A DNA stretch of 64,000 bases from Lepas anatifera (GCA_034440635.1 JAOTON010001937.1:248001-312000); one strand, 5' to 3'. Positions 10,939 through 22,479 are shown, numbered from the stretch's first letter. Numbers and translations: made by a program. Notes: generated from the letters alone by a model not told the origin.

Positions 10939-11681
10939 TTAACACGCGCATTGACGGGGGTCTGAGCCACCTTCGGATTGACGAGGGGGCGGGTACCGCC
11001 CCTAAGATCTCAAGAACCACGGTAGGTAGCAAAAACGGTAAACGGCGTTGGGTAGCCCATCCACTTTCCATCGAAAATATTTGAACCATTTTTTGTCAGG
11101 TCACATTTAAGGTCACCAGAGGTAAAAACATGCCGTCACATGCCGTCATAGGGATAACATGTAAATTAAGTTTTTCGGCCATTACATCTGAACAAGTAAA
11201 GATAGAGCAAAACGACTTAAACTGTATGATCCTCGGCAAGCCGAATCGATGATTATGATTTGACCTGCTGGTCAATAAGATTTGCCTGACCTGGGTCGGT
11301 CGGGTCAAATTATATAAATGCATATTATTAGAACCGCAAGCCAGGCGGTCTATGAAGCTAAAATAAACGCTCTATCACCATCTGTTATTGGTTATTCAGT
11401 AAAAACCATTTTCCTGTATTACCAATGGGGGTCTGCTTCGTACCTGACCTTAGGTCATCGATATCAAAATACCGGAACATATGTTGGACTCGGTGAGCCC
11501 ATTGTGTGTATAGGTTTATTGGATAGTTCCCCTGCTCGACTTTGCTTCTTAAACTTTTTTGGTCGGGTCTGCCTGCTTGTGACCTGACCTGAGATGACCT
11601 ATCCTTAAAATTTTGAAGTGCAAAATGATGGGGAAGGTTGTCGGGGGTGTTTTTGTCTCGAAACCGGGGGTCCCCTGTTAA
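10939..11681 (-). mobile_element. AGGTCA-rich TTAA element, family A, inverted copy
   Basis: This starts TTAACACGCGCATTGACGGG and continues with the reverse complement of the right half of the copy at 17077-17920, including ACGGTAGGTAGC, GGTAAACGGCGTTGGGTAGCC and the TTTCGGCCATTACATCTG block. It ends at TTAA about 11678-11681 with a degenerate terminus. It is nested in the 10677-14177 element. Confidence 0.75.
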
Positions 11682-12667
11682 TTAACCCTTCATCGTGGGA
11701 GCTGCTCGTTTGGGTGGTGGGGTCGGGGTCTCCGTGAAACGTGCCTTGATAACTCTAGGGAGACTCTGACTCATAAAACTGAACTGGCAACAACTTGGAC
11801 AAGATTTATAATAAAGAAAAATATCAGCCATTAAAAGTGATAGAAAAAGAGCCATTGTTTCGAGGGAAACGGGCAAAGGAACTTATTCGTAATGGGTTAT
11901 TTCGTCTTGCACCCTTAAAACAAAAATTTACAAAGATGTCGCGAATTTATCAATGATTGAAATAAGTATAACTTACCATGTAAGCACTTCTAACTCACAC
12001 AATTACCTCGTTCCCGGAGATGGGAAAATAGTATCGATACAAGGTAGCCCAGTGAAGCAGAGCATACGTTTGAGATGATTCATACAATGTAAAAAACGTG
12101 TCTGAAAGGCTTTCATCCCCAGGGGGTAATTTGAGTCTGCTCATATTTGCAAACAAATGTTGTTCTAAAATAATAACGCATTCGACTTGGCCACTTGAAC
12201 AGGTTGCCTCACATGATGTTTTTAAAAGGTGATCATTTTGTAGCCGACACGGATCCCAGTTCAAACGCCACTTCAAAAGGCTTTTGATTTGTGTTTGTTA
12301 ATGTTTAGGGGTGGGCAAATTTGAAACAATATCGAGAGCCACTACATGAAAATAAATAGCAAAATGTATCATGTGTTTAGCCCTCTCACAGGCCGGTTGA
12401 ACTGTATTGAACCACGAAGGAGTGCTTGAAATGAAAAAAAGAAAACATTCAAAGGATGTTTTACCACTGTTTCCAAGTTTCATTGGAGGTGATTGGGCAC
12501 CCAAAAATAGATATAATTCCATACTCCTGGTACCTTGTATTATCATTGAAGAATAAGGTAATACACTGAGATGACTCCAACACTGACGCTGACTTTGTCC
12601 TGCACAAATACATTCATTCAACTTTACATTGGAGATTCGCCATGACTAAATTTTCGATCATTCACGC

Positions 12668-12738
12668 AGCACCCATAAAAGACTACTTGCACTACTTGCA
12701 AAGTCTACTTGCACTACTTGCAAAGTCTACTTGCACAG
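12668..12738. repeat. 22-bp tandem repeat, about three copies
   Basis: The unit TACTTGCACTACTTGCAAAG-TC is repeated about three times, the last copy partial. Confidence 0.85.
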
Positions 12739-12849
12739 CACGACACTGTTTGGTTCAATAGGTATACGAAACCCGAACCTCTCCTCCTTTGTTTGTAGAG
12801 ATTTCATGAAGCAGTCTTATTTACCGCTGGTATTCTATGAACTTATTCA

Positions 12850-13440
12850 TTCATTTTTCTATAAACGCATTAGCAAACAGACTTTGGAGCTGTCTGGCAA
12901 CACTGGCTATGCTTGATTGTGGAATGTGCAAGGACTTAATCGTGCTGAAAAATGTATGCGTAAGAAAAGCGTGCGTGCCTTTGGCATCAAATATTTCATC
13001 TTTCACTGGACTTTTCAAACCATCGTCAGATGTTGCCGGTTTGGCCGTGCTCTCGATATAGTCGCAGGCGCCCTTGCTGTGAGACGTAGTGAAAACACTT
13101 CATTCGCATAATTGAATTTTGCTTCTATGTAACTTTTGCACTGGAATTAAACCTTTGCATTGCTTTAAAATGGAGTGCATGGCGGCACAATTTGATGAAG
13201 TTAATATTTTTACAATGCGCAGCACAGCTCTCCGTCAGGAGATGTACATTCTTCAGTCATTTCTCTCGCTTAAATGCTCCAGGCATAAGTTCTAAAAAAA
13301 CACGAGCCATTGTAGTGCTGTGTTTGGAGCCTTCTGATATCACACAAGCTCCGTGGCCTAATTGTTGGTTATCTCTGCTGTTCAGTAAACCATGTAGAAT
13401 GAACAGTGCACTGGGAGCGACGGCGCTAAATAGCCCTTTT
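12850..13440 (-). pseudogene. Decayed transposon-type protein remnant
   Basis: On the minus strand a broken reading runs from about 13440 to 12850. It includes TESCAAHCKNINLHQI and, further on, FTTSHSKGACDYIESTAK followed by about 60 open residues ending ARQLQSLFANAFIEK. The pattern DGCxxQYKN followed by FFATSHGKGxCDG is familiar from uncharacterised, probably transposon-encoded proteins in many invertebrates. That recognition is from memory. Frameshifts and a stop separate the parts, so no functional product is expected. Confidence 0.42.
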
Positions 13441-14044
13441 TAATCTCTACCGACAATGTTACATACAATAGTTTGGTTGGGTCACCTTTCAGGTCGCTCG
13501 AGGTCAAATTATTGCTCACAGGAACACTGTGGAAACCTACATTTTATGGCATAATAGCTGACAGAGCAGAGCCGTATAAAATTTTCAGCACCATTGAAAT
13601 GCTCTTGTCAAGCCTAATCGGATTATATATTTTATAATCTTGTCTAGTCAAATTTCAAAATTTACCTGCTTTGGCCTAGAGCCGGGCCTAGGTCTGTATG
13701 GTAAAAAGAATACTAATCAAACTGCAGTGGAAAGTCAGACACGGCAACGTAAAAATAAAACCTCTTTCGCAATTCTCGACAATTTTCAATTCTCGCAAGT
13801 TATCAAAATTTGCCAACAGACCCATATATTTCTAATGGAAATATCGTGACCCGGACCTTGTCCCGGGTTATCGATATGGAAATCCTGCTACGAAAAATTA
13901 TCTTGCTCGGTGACCTTACTTTTTCATGCGAATCTAAGTACGATAGGTTAAATTTGATCTTACTGGTGCACCTTCAAAGTTCTTTCGAGGTTAGGTCTCT
14001 TGACCTGGGTTGGCAGTCTGACCTGATATGACCCAGGCCTAAAA

Positions 14045-14783
14045 TTTTTCCAGAAGCTGCAAAAATGTCGAGTTAGAGGTAAATGAAGTATGGTGGCGCT
14101 GGGCGATGATGTTTTTTTACTACCTGTGGAAACCTGAGGAGGCCGGTTGCCCGCCCCCTCGTGTGGGCGCGTGTTAATTGTCATAAGCTCTGACACTTGC
14201 ATGATGAAAATTTCGTAAAGACAATGCAATATCATTGCAAGCAACCGATTCCAAAAGCAATCGCTTTGTTTGCGGTGTTAAACATAACGCTGTACTACCG
14301 CAGTGGTCAAAAACCGTCTGTATGCACACCTTAGGTGCTAAAAATTAGGAAATTATAGAAAGAACGCATTTTAAAAATTTTTATCGAAAGAGAATTCATG
14401 AAGCAAAATTTTTGAGGTGTTAAAAAGGTCAATTTCAACTGCCAGCAGGTCAAGCTAGGTCACAAAAGAAAAGGTTAAACGAATTAAGTCAAAATTGTTT
14501 GACTTTTTAAATTTTTTTCAAAATAATGTATGGTTCAAGACGAGTTCAGTGATATACAAAACTTCTTGATTAGGCAACGCGTTTTTGTGTTATGAAGCAT
14601 CAAAGATGAGTCTACAAGGTGACCTCCCGAAAATGCCTCGGACTATAACTCGGTCACCGTTGGTCGGAGGCGGCTGAGATTCTCACAGGCGTGTTTCTGG
14701 CCCAAAATTACCCCGGAGACAAAGTTTGAGATTTTTCTAGACATGGTGGTGTCAAGCCTTGATCGATCTGTCCTGGAATGCCC
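14045..14783 (-). repeat. Right arm of 4.7-kb inverted repeat
   Basis: This is the inverted partner of 10050-10830, with many substitutions and small indels along its length. It ends at TGTCCTGGAATGCCC. Confidence 0.85.
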
Positions 14784-15262
14784 CACGCCCACGCCCTCAC
14801 CACGCCCCAGCATCCCCACCTTTTGCTGCTTTCCCATCCATTGACAAATATACTTGTCAAAACCCAAACGCATATTTCTTCAATACAATGCCCTTAAGGG
14901 TAGGGAGCAGTTTTTCATTTTCTCTGTCATGGGTTTTGTCAACACACAGTCAAGAGTCCGTTCTCAGAGCACGCTGGAAAACAACACCATGCAACGCCGG
15001 ACCATCAGTTGCCTCACCGCCAATGATGAAAATCCGTTGTTTTCCACTGCCAGATATAGATCCAGTATAAACGTCAGCGACACATAGCAGACCACGCACC
15101 AACTCACGCCACGGTTCACAGCATCCCTCGCTAGGCTCGCTGCCTCCCCCGCTCCACACGCCCCCGACGCTCGTCGCATCCGGACTAAGGCGCTCCCGAC
15201 TGGGCCGCGGCAGCCCGACGACGACCAGAGGCTCCCAAACCCAGGCCTCCGGCCCGTCACAG
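14784..15262. other. No gene recognised; GC-rich towards right
   Basis: The right half (15110-15262) is GC-rich and grades into the 27-bp minisatellite. No domain or splice site could be supported. Confidence 0.35.
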
Positions 15263-15732
15263 ACGGCGGTCACACGGGGCCGGCCACAGTCAGCGGTCAC
15301 ACGGGGCCCGCCAGTCAGCGGTCACATGGGGCCCGTCACAGACAGCGGTCACACGGGGCCCGTCACAGACAGTGGTCGCACGGGGCCCGCCAAAGACAGT
15401 GGTCACGCGGGGCCCGCCACAGACAGCGGTCACACGGGGCCCGCCACAGACAGCGGTCACATGGGGCCCGTCACAGACAGCGGTCACACGGGGCCCGTCA
15501 CAGACAGTGGTCGCACGGGGCCCGCCAAAGACAGTGCTCACGCGGGGCCCGCCACAGACAGCGGTCACACGGGGCCCGCCACAGACAGCGGTCACACGGG
15601 GCCCGCCACAGACAGCGGTCACACGGGGACGGCCACAGTCAGTGGTCACACGGGGCCCGCCACAGCCAGTTGTCACACGGGGCCCGCCACAGACAGCGGT
15701 CACACGGGGCCCGCCACAGCCAGCGATGACAC
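15263..15732. repeat. 27-bp minisatellite with 135-bp higher-order unit
   Basis: About 17 copies of a 27-bp unit (GGTCACACGGGGCCCGCCAC plus AGACAGC). Unit variants 1-5 (from about 15326) recur in the same order as units 6-10, giving a 5 x 27 bp higher-order repeat. All units are multiples of three, so several frames stay open, but there is no independent sign of coding. Confidence 0.9.
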
Positions 15733-16654
15733 AACTAGGACATATAGGCAGGGTTGGAAGAAACCCAGGTTTTTGTTAAAAAAACCGCGGCTCTGGGTGT
15801 TTAATTTTTGTTTTGTAGCATTCACGTTATACCGTTTCTAGATTAACTACGCTGTTTGAGCACGCATTAAGACTGTGGCGCTATCAATATCATCGTTGCT
15901 TATCAGTCTTTGCCTCAGGCGGAGGAGGGGAGAGGAAGCTAATATTCCCCAAGCTGTTCTGAAGTACCCGATTAACGGCAGCGTTCAGAACCGTTCCTAG
16001 TTTTATGGTCACCCATGGATAAGAAAAATGAATTGACTTTTGATCAGAATAACAAATTTTGAGCTGATCAACTCACCCACTAATATGGTTATATGGCATC
16101 GTCGACTCTTGTTCCTGTTGTTCTCTCAAGAGTCGGATTCTCCTTACTCCAGGAATCCGCAGGACGTAAACCCGGGCGACCCCGTGGAAAGCAGGCGTGA
16201 TATACATCACACCACCGCGCCTCACAGGGATGTACTTTTAATTTGTTTTCTAAATAATAAGCTCACTTTCCTCACGACCAGCTGCTAGCGCTCAAAATCT
16301 TAATCCGGTACATCAATAAAGGCCACATCACAATTATCTGAGCATAGCCGGGGATATCCATGATTTTCTCAAGGGGAAAGGGGGGTGGATGTAGGCTCGG
16401 GGGCACTGCACAGGGCCCCAAGTGCAAAGGTCGTTGATGAAAATAAAAAGAACGTCAGCGGTGGCTGTTGGGATCGTGGAATGAATCGATGTGCTTCACG
16501 TGACTTGTATTGGCAGTTTTATCTTTCTAGCTTGTTCCTTGACCTATCTAACTATATAAAGCGTGGCATCCTTTTTTATTATTTTTCTTGTGACCCGGAG
16601 ACCATCTCTCGGGTGCCCCCAACACTAATTATTTGGGCAATCTGAGGAAATTTG
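15733..16654. other. No gene recognised
   Basis: AT-rich sequence without recognisable repeats or coding signals. Confidence 0.35.
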
Positions 16655-17076
16655 GCTGGCGCCTTGAGACAAAACCTCTCCCCCTCAGAAAAAAAAACTC
16701 TGCGTCGCCTGAGAACGACTCGTGGGGACTCCCAGACCAACTCTGGGACCCCGAGAACAATTCTTGGGCCCCCGAAACCAACTCTGGAGGCCCCAAGGAC
16801 CGCATCTGGTGGGACCCCCGAAACCAACCTTCCGCCAGGTCCGAGACGAACTCTATGCCCCCCCCAAGACAAACTCTTGAAGATCCTCGAGACCAGCTCT
16901 GGGGGTCCCGAGAACCACTTTTGGGGCCCCTCGAAACCAACTCTAAGGGCCCCAAGGACCGAATCTGGGGACCCCCGAAACCAACTTTCAGCTAGGTCCG
17001 AGACCAACTCTATGGGCCGCCGAGACAAACACTCGAAGACCTTGGAGACCGACTCTGAGGCCCTCGACGCGAATCC
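16655..17076. repeat. Degenerate array (GACCAACTCTGGGGGCCC), left part
   Basis: Repeated but diverged units of about 25-30 bp built on CCGA(G/A)ACCAACTCTGGGG. The array resumes at 17921 on the other side of an inserted AGGTCA element and has a reverse-complement relative at 49990-50215. Confidence 0.75.
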
Positions 17077-17920
17077 TTAACACGCGCATTGACGGGGGGC
17101 GGGTACCCACCCGCCCCCTCGCGTTTAAAAAAATAGCAGTAAAACGGCGGCGCGTACCGCCACCGTACTTGGTATACCATTTCCCTCATCATTTTTACAA
17201 CTTCTGTGAAAATTTTAAGGTTAGGTCATCTCAGGTCAGGTCACCAGTCCAGGTCAAGTGACCTGACCTCAAGAAAAGTTTAAGATGGCATAAGTCGGAG
17301 CAGGGTGAACTTATCCATCACATAATGGGCCCACCGAGTTCTCTAAAATATGCTCCGGTATTTTTTATATCGATGACCTAAGGTCAGGTACGAGGCATGA
17401 CCTCTCCATTGGAAATACATGGGAAGAATGGTTTTTACTCTATAACTCAGTAACGGATAGTGATAGAGCGTTTATTTTAGCTGCATTAGACTCACCTTTG
17501 CTCTGCAGTTCTAATGATATGCATGTTATATAATTTGACCCTGACCTGACCCCAGGTCAGGTCAAATCCTAGATTTGACCTAGCAAGGTCAAATTATATA
17601 TCATTCGATTCGGCTTGCTGCGAGGATTCATATAGTACGAGTCGTTTTGTTCTATCTCTACTTGTTCAGATGCAATGGCCGAAAAACTTAATTTACATGT
17701 TATCCCTATTACGGCATGTTTTGACCTCTCGTGACCTGAAATGTGACCTGACAAAAAATGGTCCAAATATTTTCGATGGAGAAGTGGATGGGCTACCCAA
17801 CGCCGTTTACCGTTTTTCGCTACCTACCGTGGTTCTCGAGATCTTAGGGGGGCGGGTACCCGCCCCTCCCCCCACTCGTCAAAGCGAAGGTGGCTCAGAC
17901 CCCCGTCAATGCGCGTGTAA
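17077..17920 (+). mobile_element. AGGTCA-rich TTAA element, family A, near-complete
   Basis: About 840 bp. The left end is TTAACACGCGCATTGACGGG; the right end is CCCCGTCAATGCGCGTG followed by TAAA, a decayed TTAA. By eye I count about 17 AGGTCA or TGACCT hexamers, where chance predicts less than one. Arrangements include AGGTCAGGTCA (two half-sites overlapping by one base) and AGGTCA-AG-TGACCT. No open frame suggests a transposase. The element interrupts a tandem array, which supports a real insertion. Confidence 0.85.
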
Positions 17921-18238
17921 AGGCCATCCGAGAGCAACCCTGGGCTCCCTGAGAAAACTTTTCGGATCCCCCACAAGTCAGACTCTTGGGACCGCCGAGA
18001 ACAACTCTGGGGGCCCTCAGAGACCAGCTCTAGGCGCCTACCGTGACAAACTCTTGTGGGTCTTCCAGACCAAATCTGGGAGGCCCCAGGGAAACTTTTG
18101 GGGCTGCTCCAGAGACCAACTCTGGAGACCCCGAGATAAATTCTGGTGTCCCGAAAGCCAAATCTGGGGCCCCCAATTCAAAATTTTGGGGACCTGCCAG
18201 ACCAGCGCTTGGGCCCCCGATACTTGCTAATGAGACAC
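17921..18238. repeat. Degenerate array (GACCAACTCTGGGGGCCC), right part
   Basis: Continuation of the 16655-17076 array, with the same CCGAGA(A/T)CAACTCTGGGGG cores. Confidence 0.75.
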
Positions 18239-18619
18239 TCCGTGACAAGCATTCTGATGGTGTCAGTCTTCTTCTTTTAATCCACTTCAGGAACATAAAT
18301 CAGAAAACGAGGTGAGGCCCCATGGGAAGCTCTTTACAGTGCTTAAGGTCAGCCAAGGGGAGGGGCGATCGCCCAACCTTGGCTGCGCACCTAAAGCACA
18401 GCACCATGTGACTCCACCAACATAGGCCTTAGAATTTCCATGAGATGGAGAAAGAAACCATTCGTGAGTCTCAGGTCAAAATCAGTCAGAGTCACAATCT
18501 GAGACTCTACTGTTACTTTGGCAAATTTTGACTGAGATGTTTATGATTCAATTGAAATAAATAAATAATATACATATATTAATGTTCAAATATTTCGGAA
18601 GGAGTCATTCTTTAATACA

Positions 18620-19049
18620 AGCTTCATTGAATATTACAGCTTCTTTGGCATTGATAAGTTTCTTTGTGGTCGACTCGAGTTTTCGTATTAGGTTTCAGTC
18701 ATTCTCTTCATATTGGTGCAAAACATTAGAAAAAGACATAATTCAAAGTTTTGTCTTATGTAAGACATATTCGTGATATTTTGACACTAAAAGTTTCAAG
18801 TTACATAATAATAAACACACAAGTAATATAACACTGGATAAAGTATCTCACGATGGATCGCATTTGTTTTTATTCAAATGAGTGGAACGTTGAAGCCAGT
18901 TTTGTGAATCCTCTGTTTAGTGGAAGCAAAACATATCTAAACAAATGTGCCCGCTGGAGTGTTAACTAAATTTTCCTATCATAAAGTATTCCTTGAGTCA
19001 ACCACGAAGAAACTTATCAATGCCAAAGAAGCTGTAATATTCAACGAAG

Positions 19050-19050
<1 letters not shown>
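18620..19050. repeat. Inverted repeat of about 62 bp arms
   Basis: AAGCTTCATTGAATATTACAG at 18619-18682 is mirrored at about 18988-19050 (CTGTAATATTCAACGAAGCT) with only a few mismatches. The loop is about 310 bp and AT-rich, and a TA microsatellite follows at once. This could be a small foldback element; no TTAA edges are seen. Confidence 0.75.

Positions 19051-19134
<84 letters not shown>
19051..19134. repeat. (TA)n microsatellite
   Basis: About 84 bp of pure TA directly abutting the inverted repeat on its left. Confidence 0.95.
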
Positions 19135-19136
<2 letters not shown>

Positions 19137-19277
19137 TTAAATTCTGGAAAAACTGCATGCTACAGAAAAATCAACCTCACATTCAGGGGCAGTATTGCTG
19201 AAATCAGGGCATTCACTCTTATTTTAGAGAGAATGTCCTATATTTCAGCCTAACACTATTCAAAGAAGATGTAAGAA

Positions 19278-19662
19278 AGTGGCAGATCCAAGGGGGGGCA
19301 AAAAAGGCATTTGCCTCCCCAAACAGAAAAGCTCATGGCAAAACCATGTTTTCGCCTGCCCCCCAAAGTGATCAACCTCCTTTTTCCCTGACTCCTTTTT
19401 AGTTTATAAGCAAGATTTTGGTGCTTCAACTCTACACTCCAAACAGAACCAGTTAAGTTCAGTGTAAATATTATTCCTTGGACTGGAAAAAGGATCTTGA
19501 GGCTATCTTTTTCACCCTGTGACGTTTTTTTCGCCTCATATACCCAAAATTCCACCAGCAAGTGGTATTGTAGTGCAGCTTTCACAGTGTGACTTTTTCT
19601 TTTGCTTTTCGACCTTTGATTTTGGTTTTCCCCTCCCAAACCGACCGGCTAGATCTGCCACT
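19278..19662. mobile_element. MITE with AGTGGCAGATC ends
   Basis: About 385 bp with inverted ends AGTGGCAGATCCAAGG and CTAGATCTGCCACT. G/C runs lie just inside the termini. It resembles the other CAGNGGCGGATCC-type elements in the window and has no coding capacity. Confidence 0.65.
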
Positions 19663-20094
19663 GATGTAAGAGATGGCAGACCGACAGACACTGATCGAGG
19701 CACAATAAATATGTTTATCTGATAGACTTGTTACTGACAGATGGAGACAATCTAGGTCCGTAGACAGCTTGAGTGGGCCACTTTCATCGCACTAAATTCC
19801 AACCTTCTGAGGGCGCCACCTGAACCGCCCAAAACATGTGAGCAGGCCATCAAGTCAAACTGCATCTTTCCAGCTCAGGGAAAATCCATGACAATCCAAA
19901 TCCATGAAATTTGGGGCCAAAATGAAGCAGCTAGCATTCAGCAATGCCACTTTGGGTGCCTTCCTCCTGTGTAATGATGTTCTCACTCTGGTCCCGAAAC
20001 AGGTGCCACAGCTATCAGACAGCTTGTTTTAGCTTTGGTTGAATGTGTGAAAATGTGAAAATCGGCACTAAATGTGCATGATTTCAACATGGGT

Positions 20095-20097
<3 letters not shown>

Positions 20098-20180
<83 letters not shown>
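20098..20180. repeat. (TA)n microsatellite
   Basis: About 70 bp of TA followed by TATG units. Confidence 0.95.
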
Positions 20181-20565
20181 CATCAGTATTGATGGCACCA
20201 CACAACTGCAACGCCTCGCGAAATAATTTCGAACATCGAGTACCCCACACTAAACAGAAACTGATACAAAGGCAGGGCAATTCGACTTACCAGCAACTTC
20301 ACGTCTCTCCAAAAGTCTCAGGTGTCGATTCGCGCATTAGAACACCACCACACCACGCCCCCAACGGTGTTCTCTACCCGACCACTCGACCACCCCACTG
20401 TTGCATCAAGGCACTTGAACGCTATAGGTAAATGGGCTGCCAGCCACCGATACGGAACAGCCCTTGCTATGACGTCAAGCTGGCGACGAAATTTTCCTTC
20501 ACCAGTAGGGTAAGAGTGATCAACTTCAAACTTTTTTGACAGGTACGGTATGGTACACCTTACAA

Positions 20566-20732
20566 CAGTGGCCAACACAAGGAGGGCTCAGGTGGCTCAA
20601 GCCCCCAAAATTTGTGGTTTCCATAGTTAGTGTATGGGCTGGAGGCTGGCCAAGGACATGGTGGGGCCAGGGTAATAGGATGGGGCTGGAGACCTAGCCC
20701 GCTCAAGAAATGTAGGGCTAGATCCGCCACTG
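20566..20732. mobile_element. Short MITE, CAGTGGC ends
   Basis: About 167 bp running from CAGTGGCCAACACAAGG to GGGCTAGATCCGCCACTG. The inverted termini share CAGTGGC and a GATC-type core with other elements here. Confidence 0.55.
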
Positions 20733-21376
20733 CCTTAAAGGATCCAGTTTTTTTCAATAATAATTATACACTCAATTTTATTGCCAGGCCTATCCTTTCA
20801 TGAGGATTTAATTCCAATTAATGAAAAAACTAGTGAATATACCTGTACAGTCTCCATTGTGTTTTGCTTTATTTACGCTGGATCTTAAAGCCATATTGCT
20901 GTCATATGTGACGTCCATCTCAGGAGAGAATTCCTTTAAAAAGCAAATTTTATATAAAGCACTTTTCGTTTCTAAGAAGGCCTTGGCTTCTACCTATTGA
21001 CCTTTACCAGGTATTTTGATCCTTGCCCGTTATGTATTAGAACTGAAGTTTTCCAGATATCACTCAATCTGGCAACCGCCCAGTATTATTGCCAGTGTAA
21101 AGCTGCTTAGAACTCTTCAGAACCCATGGTGCCATTGGGCTGCCGTGTCGCATGCCGCGTGTCGTTGTAGCTCGAGTTTATCAGAAGCTGGTGACGAAGG
21201 GAGTTGGGTTCTAACCTAACAACAGGGGTGCAGCCAGGAGGGCACAGGGGGCACGTGTCCCCCGTCGGTGCCGGAGTGCCCTTTGATAGCTAGGTGGTGT
21301 ACCCCGTTTGGGCCGTGCCGCTCGAAATTTAGTGCCCTACCGCAGAACTTAGATGCAATCAGACTGCATTTAGCGA

Positions 21377-22397
21377 TTAACCCTCGCCCCACCGGGGGCC
21401 ATCGATGGCCCCCTAAGGTTTTTCGGGATAGCAGAAAAACGACGAGGCGCAGCACCGCGGTTGAGGGCTCTACCTCTCACTGCATCATTTTCCCATCATC
21501 CTGAAATTTTTACCCCGGGTCACCCAAGGTCAGGTCACCAGACGAGGTCAACCAAGGTCACCTCACTTCACCTTTAGGCTCTGTAAGAGCTACATTTCAA
21601 AGTCGATCGATTTGAAACTTCCTACACTTCATGACCCCTCCAGGGTCTACAAGGTGTATATCCGGGATTTTTCGATTTCGTGCCCTGAGGTCAGGTCACG
21701 AGGCGACCTCTCCCATTGGAAAAGCATGGGGAAAAGCTATTTCATGATATAAAAGCCGCAAAAATGATTGCAAATACTCAGACTGCTCAGAACAACGTTT
21801 TTGGACACCCTTTCACGGATCCCAGGGGTCATATTTGCCCTTTGACTTTTCCAAGGTCATCCAAGGTCACCAGAGGTCAAAAACAGTATTTTGACAATAA
21901 CTTTTGACCTAATTGAACTAGAGCGTGAAACAAACACCATCGTGTTTGTCTTGTCACTGGCTTTCATTTGATATACGGCAAGGTCACTTTTTGACCTTTC
22001 GTGACCTCAGGTCATATTAGGTCACGAGGTGACCTCTGGCGGTCAAACCACTGGCGGGAGGTCTTTACGTTCCACATAGCGAAAAAGTACTGGCAATTTG
22101 CTATCAAATGTACTTTACCAGGCCTCAATAGCTCTAATGACATAAGAGTTATGCCCAGTTTGCTTAATCATTGCATATTTGAGTGAAAATAGCCGATCTT
22201 GACCTAATTTGACCTCTGGAGGTCAAACCATTGACCTGAGCACTAAAACATGCGAAGTAATTTCTTACTGAATTCACGCGAGCTTTCTATTGCACTTTGC
22301 AGATTTGCGCTAACGCCCATATTTTCGGAGTAGAGGGGGCCATCGATGGCCCCCGGTGGGGCGAAGGTGGGCCGACCCCCGGTGGGGCGCGGGTTAA
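21377..22397 (+). mobile_element. AGGTCA-rich TTAA element, family B, complete
   Basis: 1,021 bp with TTAA at both ends. The left end is TTAACCCTCGCCCCACCG; the right end is CGGTGGGGCGCGGGTTAA. Just inside each end lies the perfect 20-nt palindrome GGGGGCCATCGATGGCCCCC (21394-21413 and 22335-22354). The body carries many AGGTCA and TGACCT hexamers, including AGGTCACCAGAGGTCA. There is no transposase frame. It belongs with 29334-30351 and 38206-39122. Confidence 0.88.
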
Positions 22398-22479
22398 AGT
22401 TATTGTTTGACAATTCAGTGTCTTTTTGGTCAGTTATGGAATTCTGTCGCCTTTTCAAGCACCCGGGGAAGAGTTTGGG

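Larger units (their letters stand above)
10677..14177. mobile_element. AGGTCA-type TTAA element with large internal insertion
   Basis: Ends are TTAATACGCGCCCACACGAG and CTCGTGTGGGCGCGTGTTAA, an inverted pair with TTAA on both sides. Only about 150 bp at the left and 700 bp at the right (from about 13470, with AGGTCA/TGACCT hexamers) look like the element itself. The middle holds another AGGTCA element (10939-11681), unique sequence and a decayed coding remnant. Confidence 0.72.

Noticed and set aside
15263..15730. CRISPR-like regular array
   Set aside because: Units are contiguous 27-mers without unique spacers, in a eukaryotic context.
15290..15841. Repetitive protein with a 9-residue unit (TGPATDSGH)
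   Set aside because: The 27-bp minisatellite stays open in several frames on both strands, so an open frame is not evidence of a mucin-like gene.
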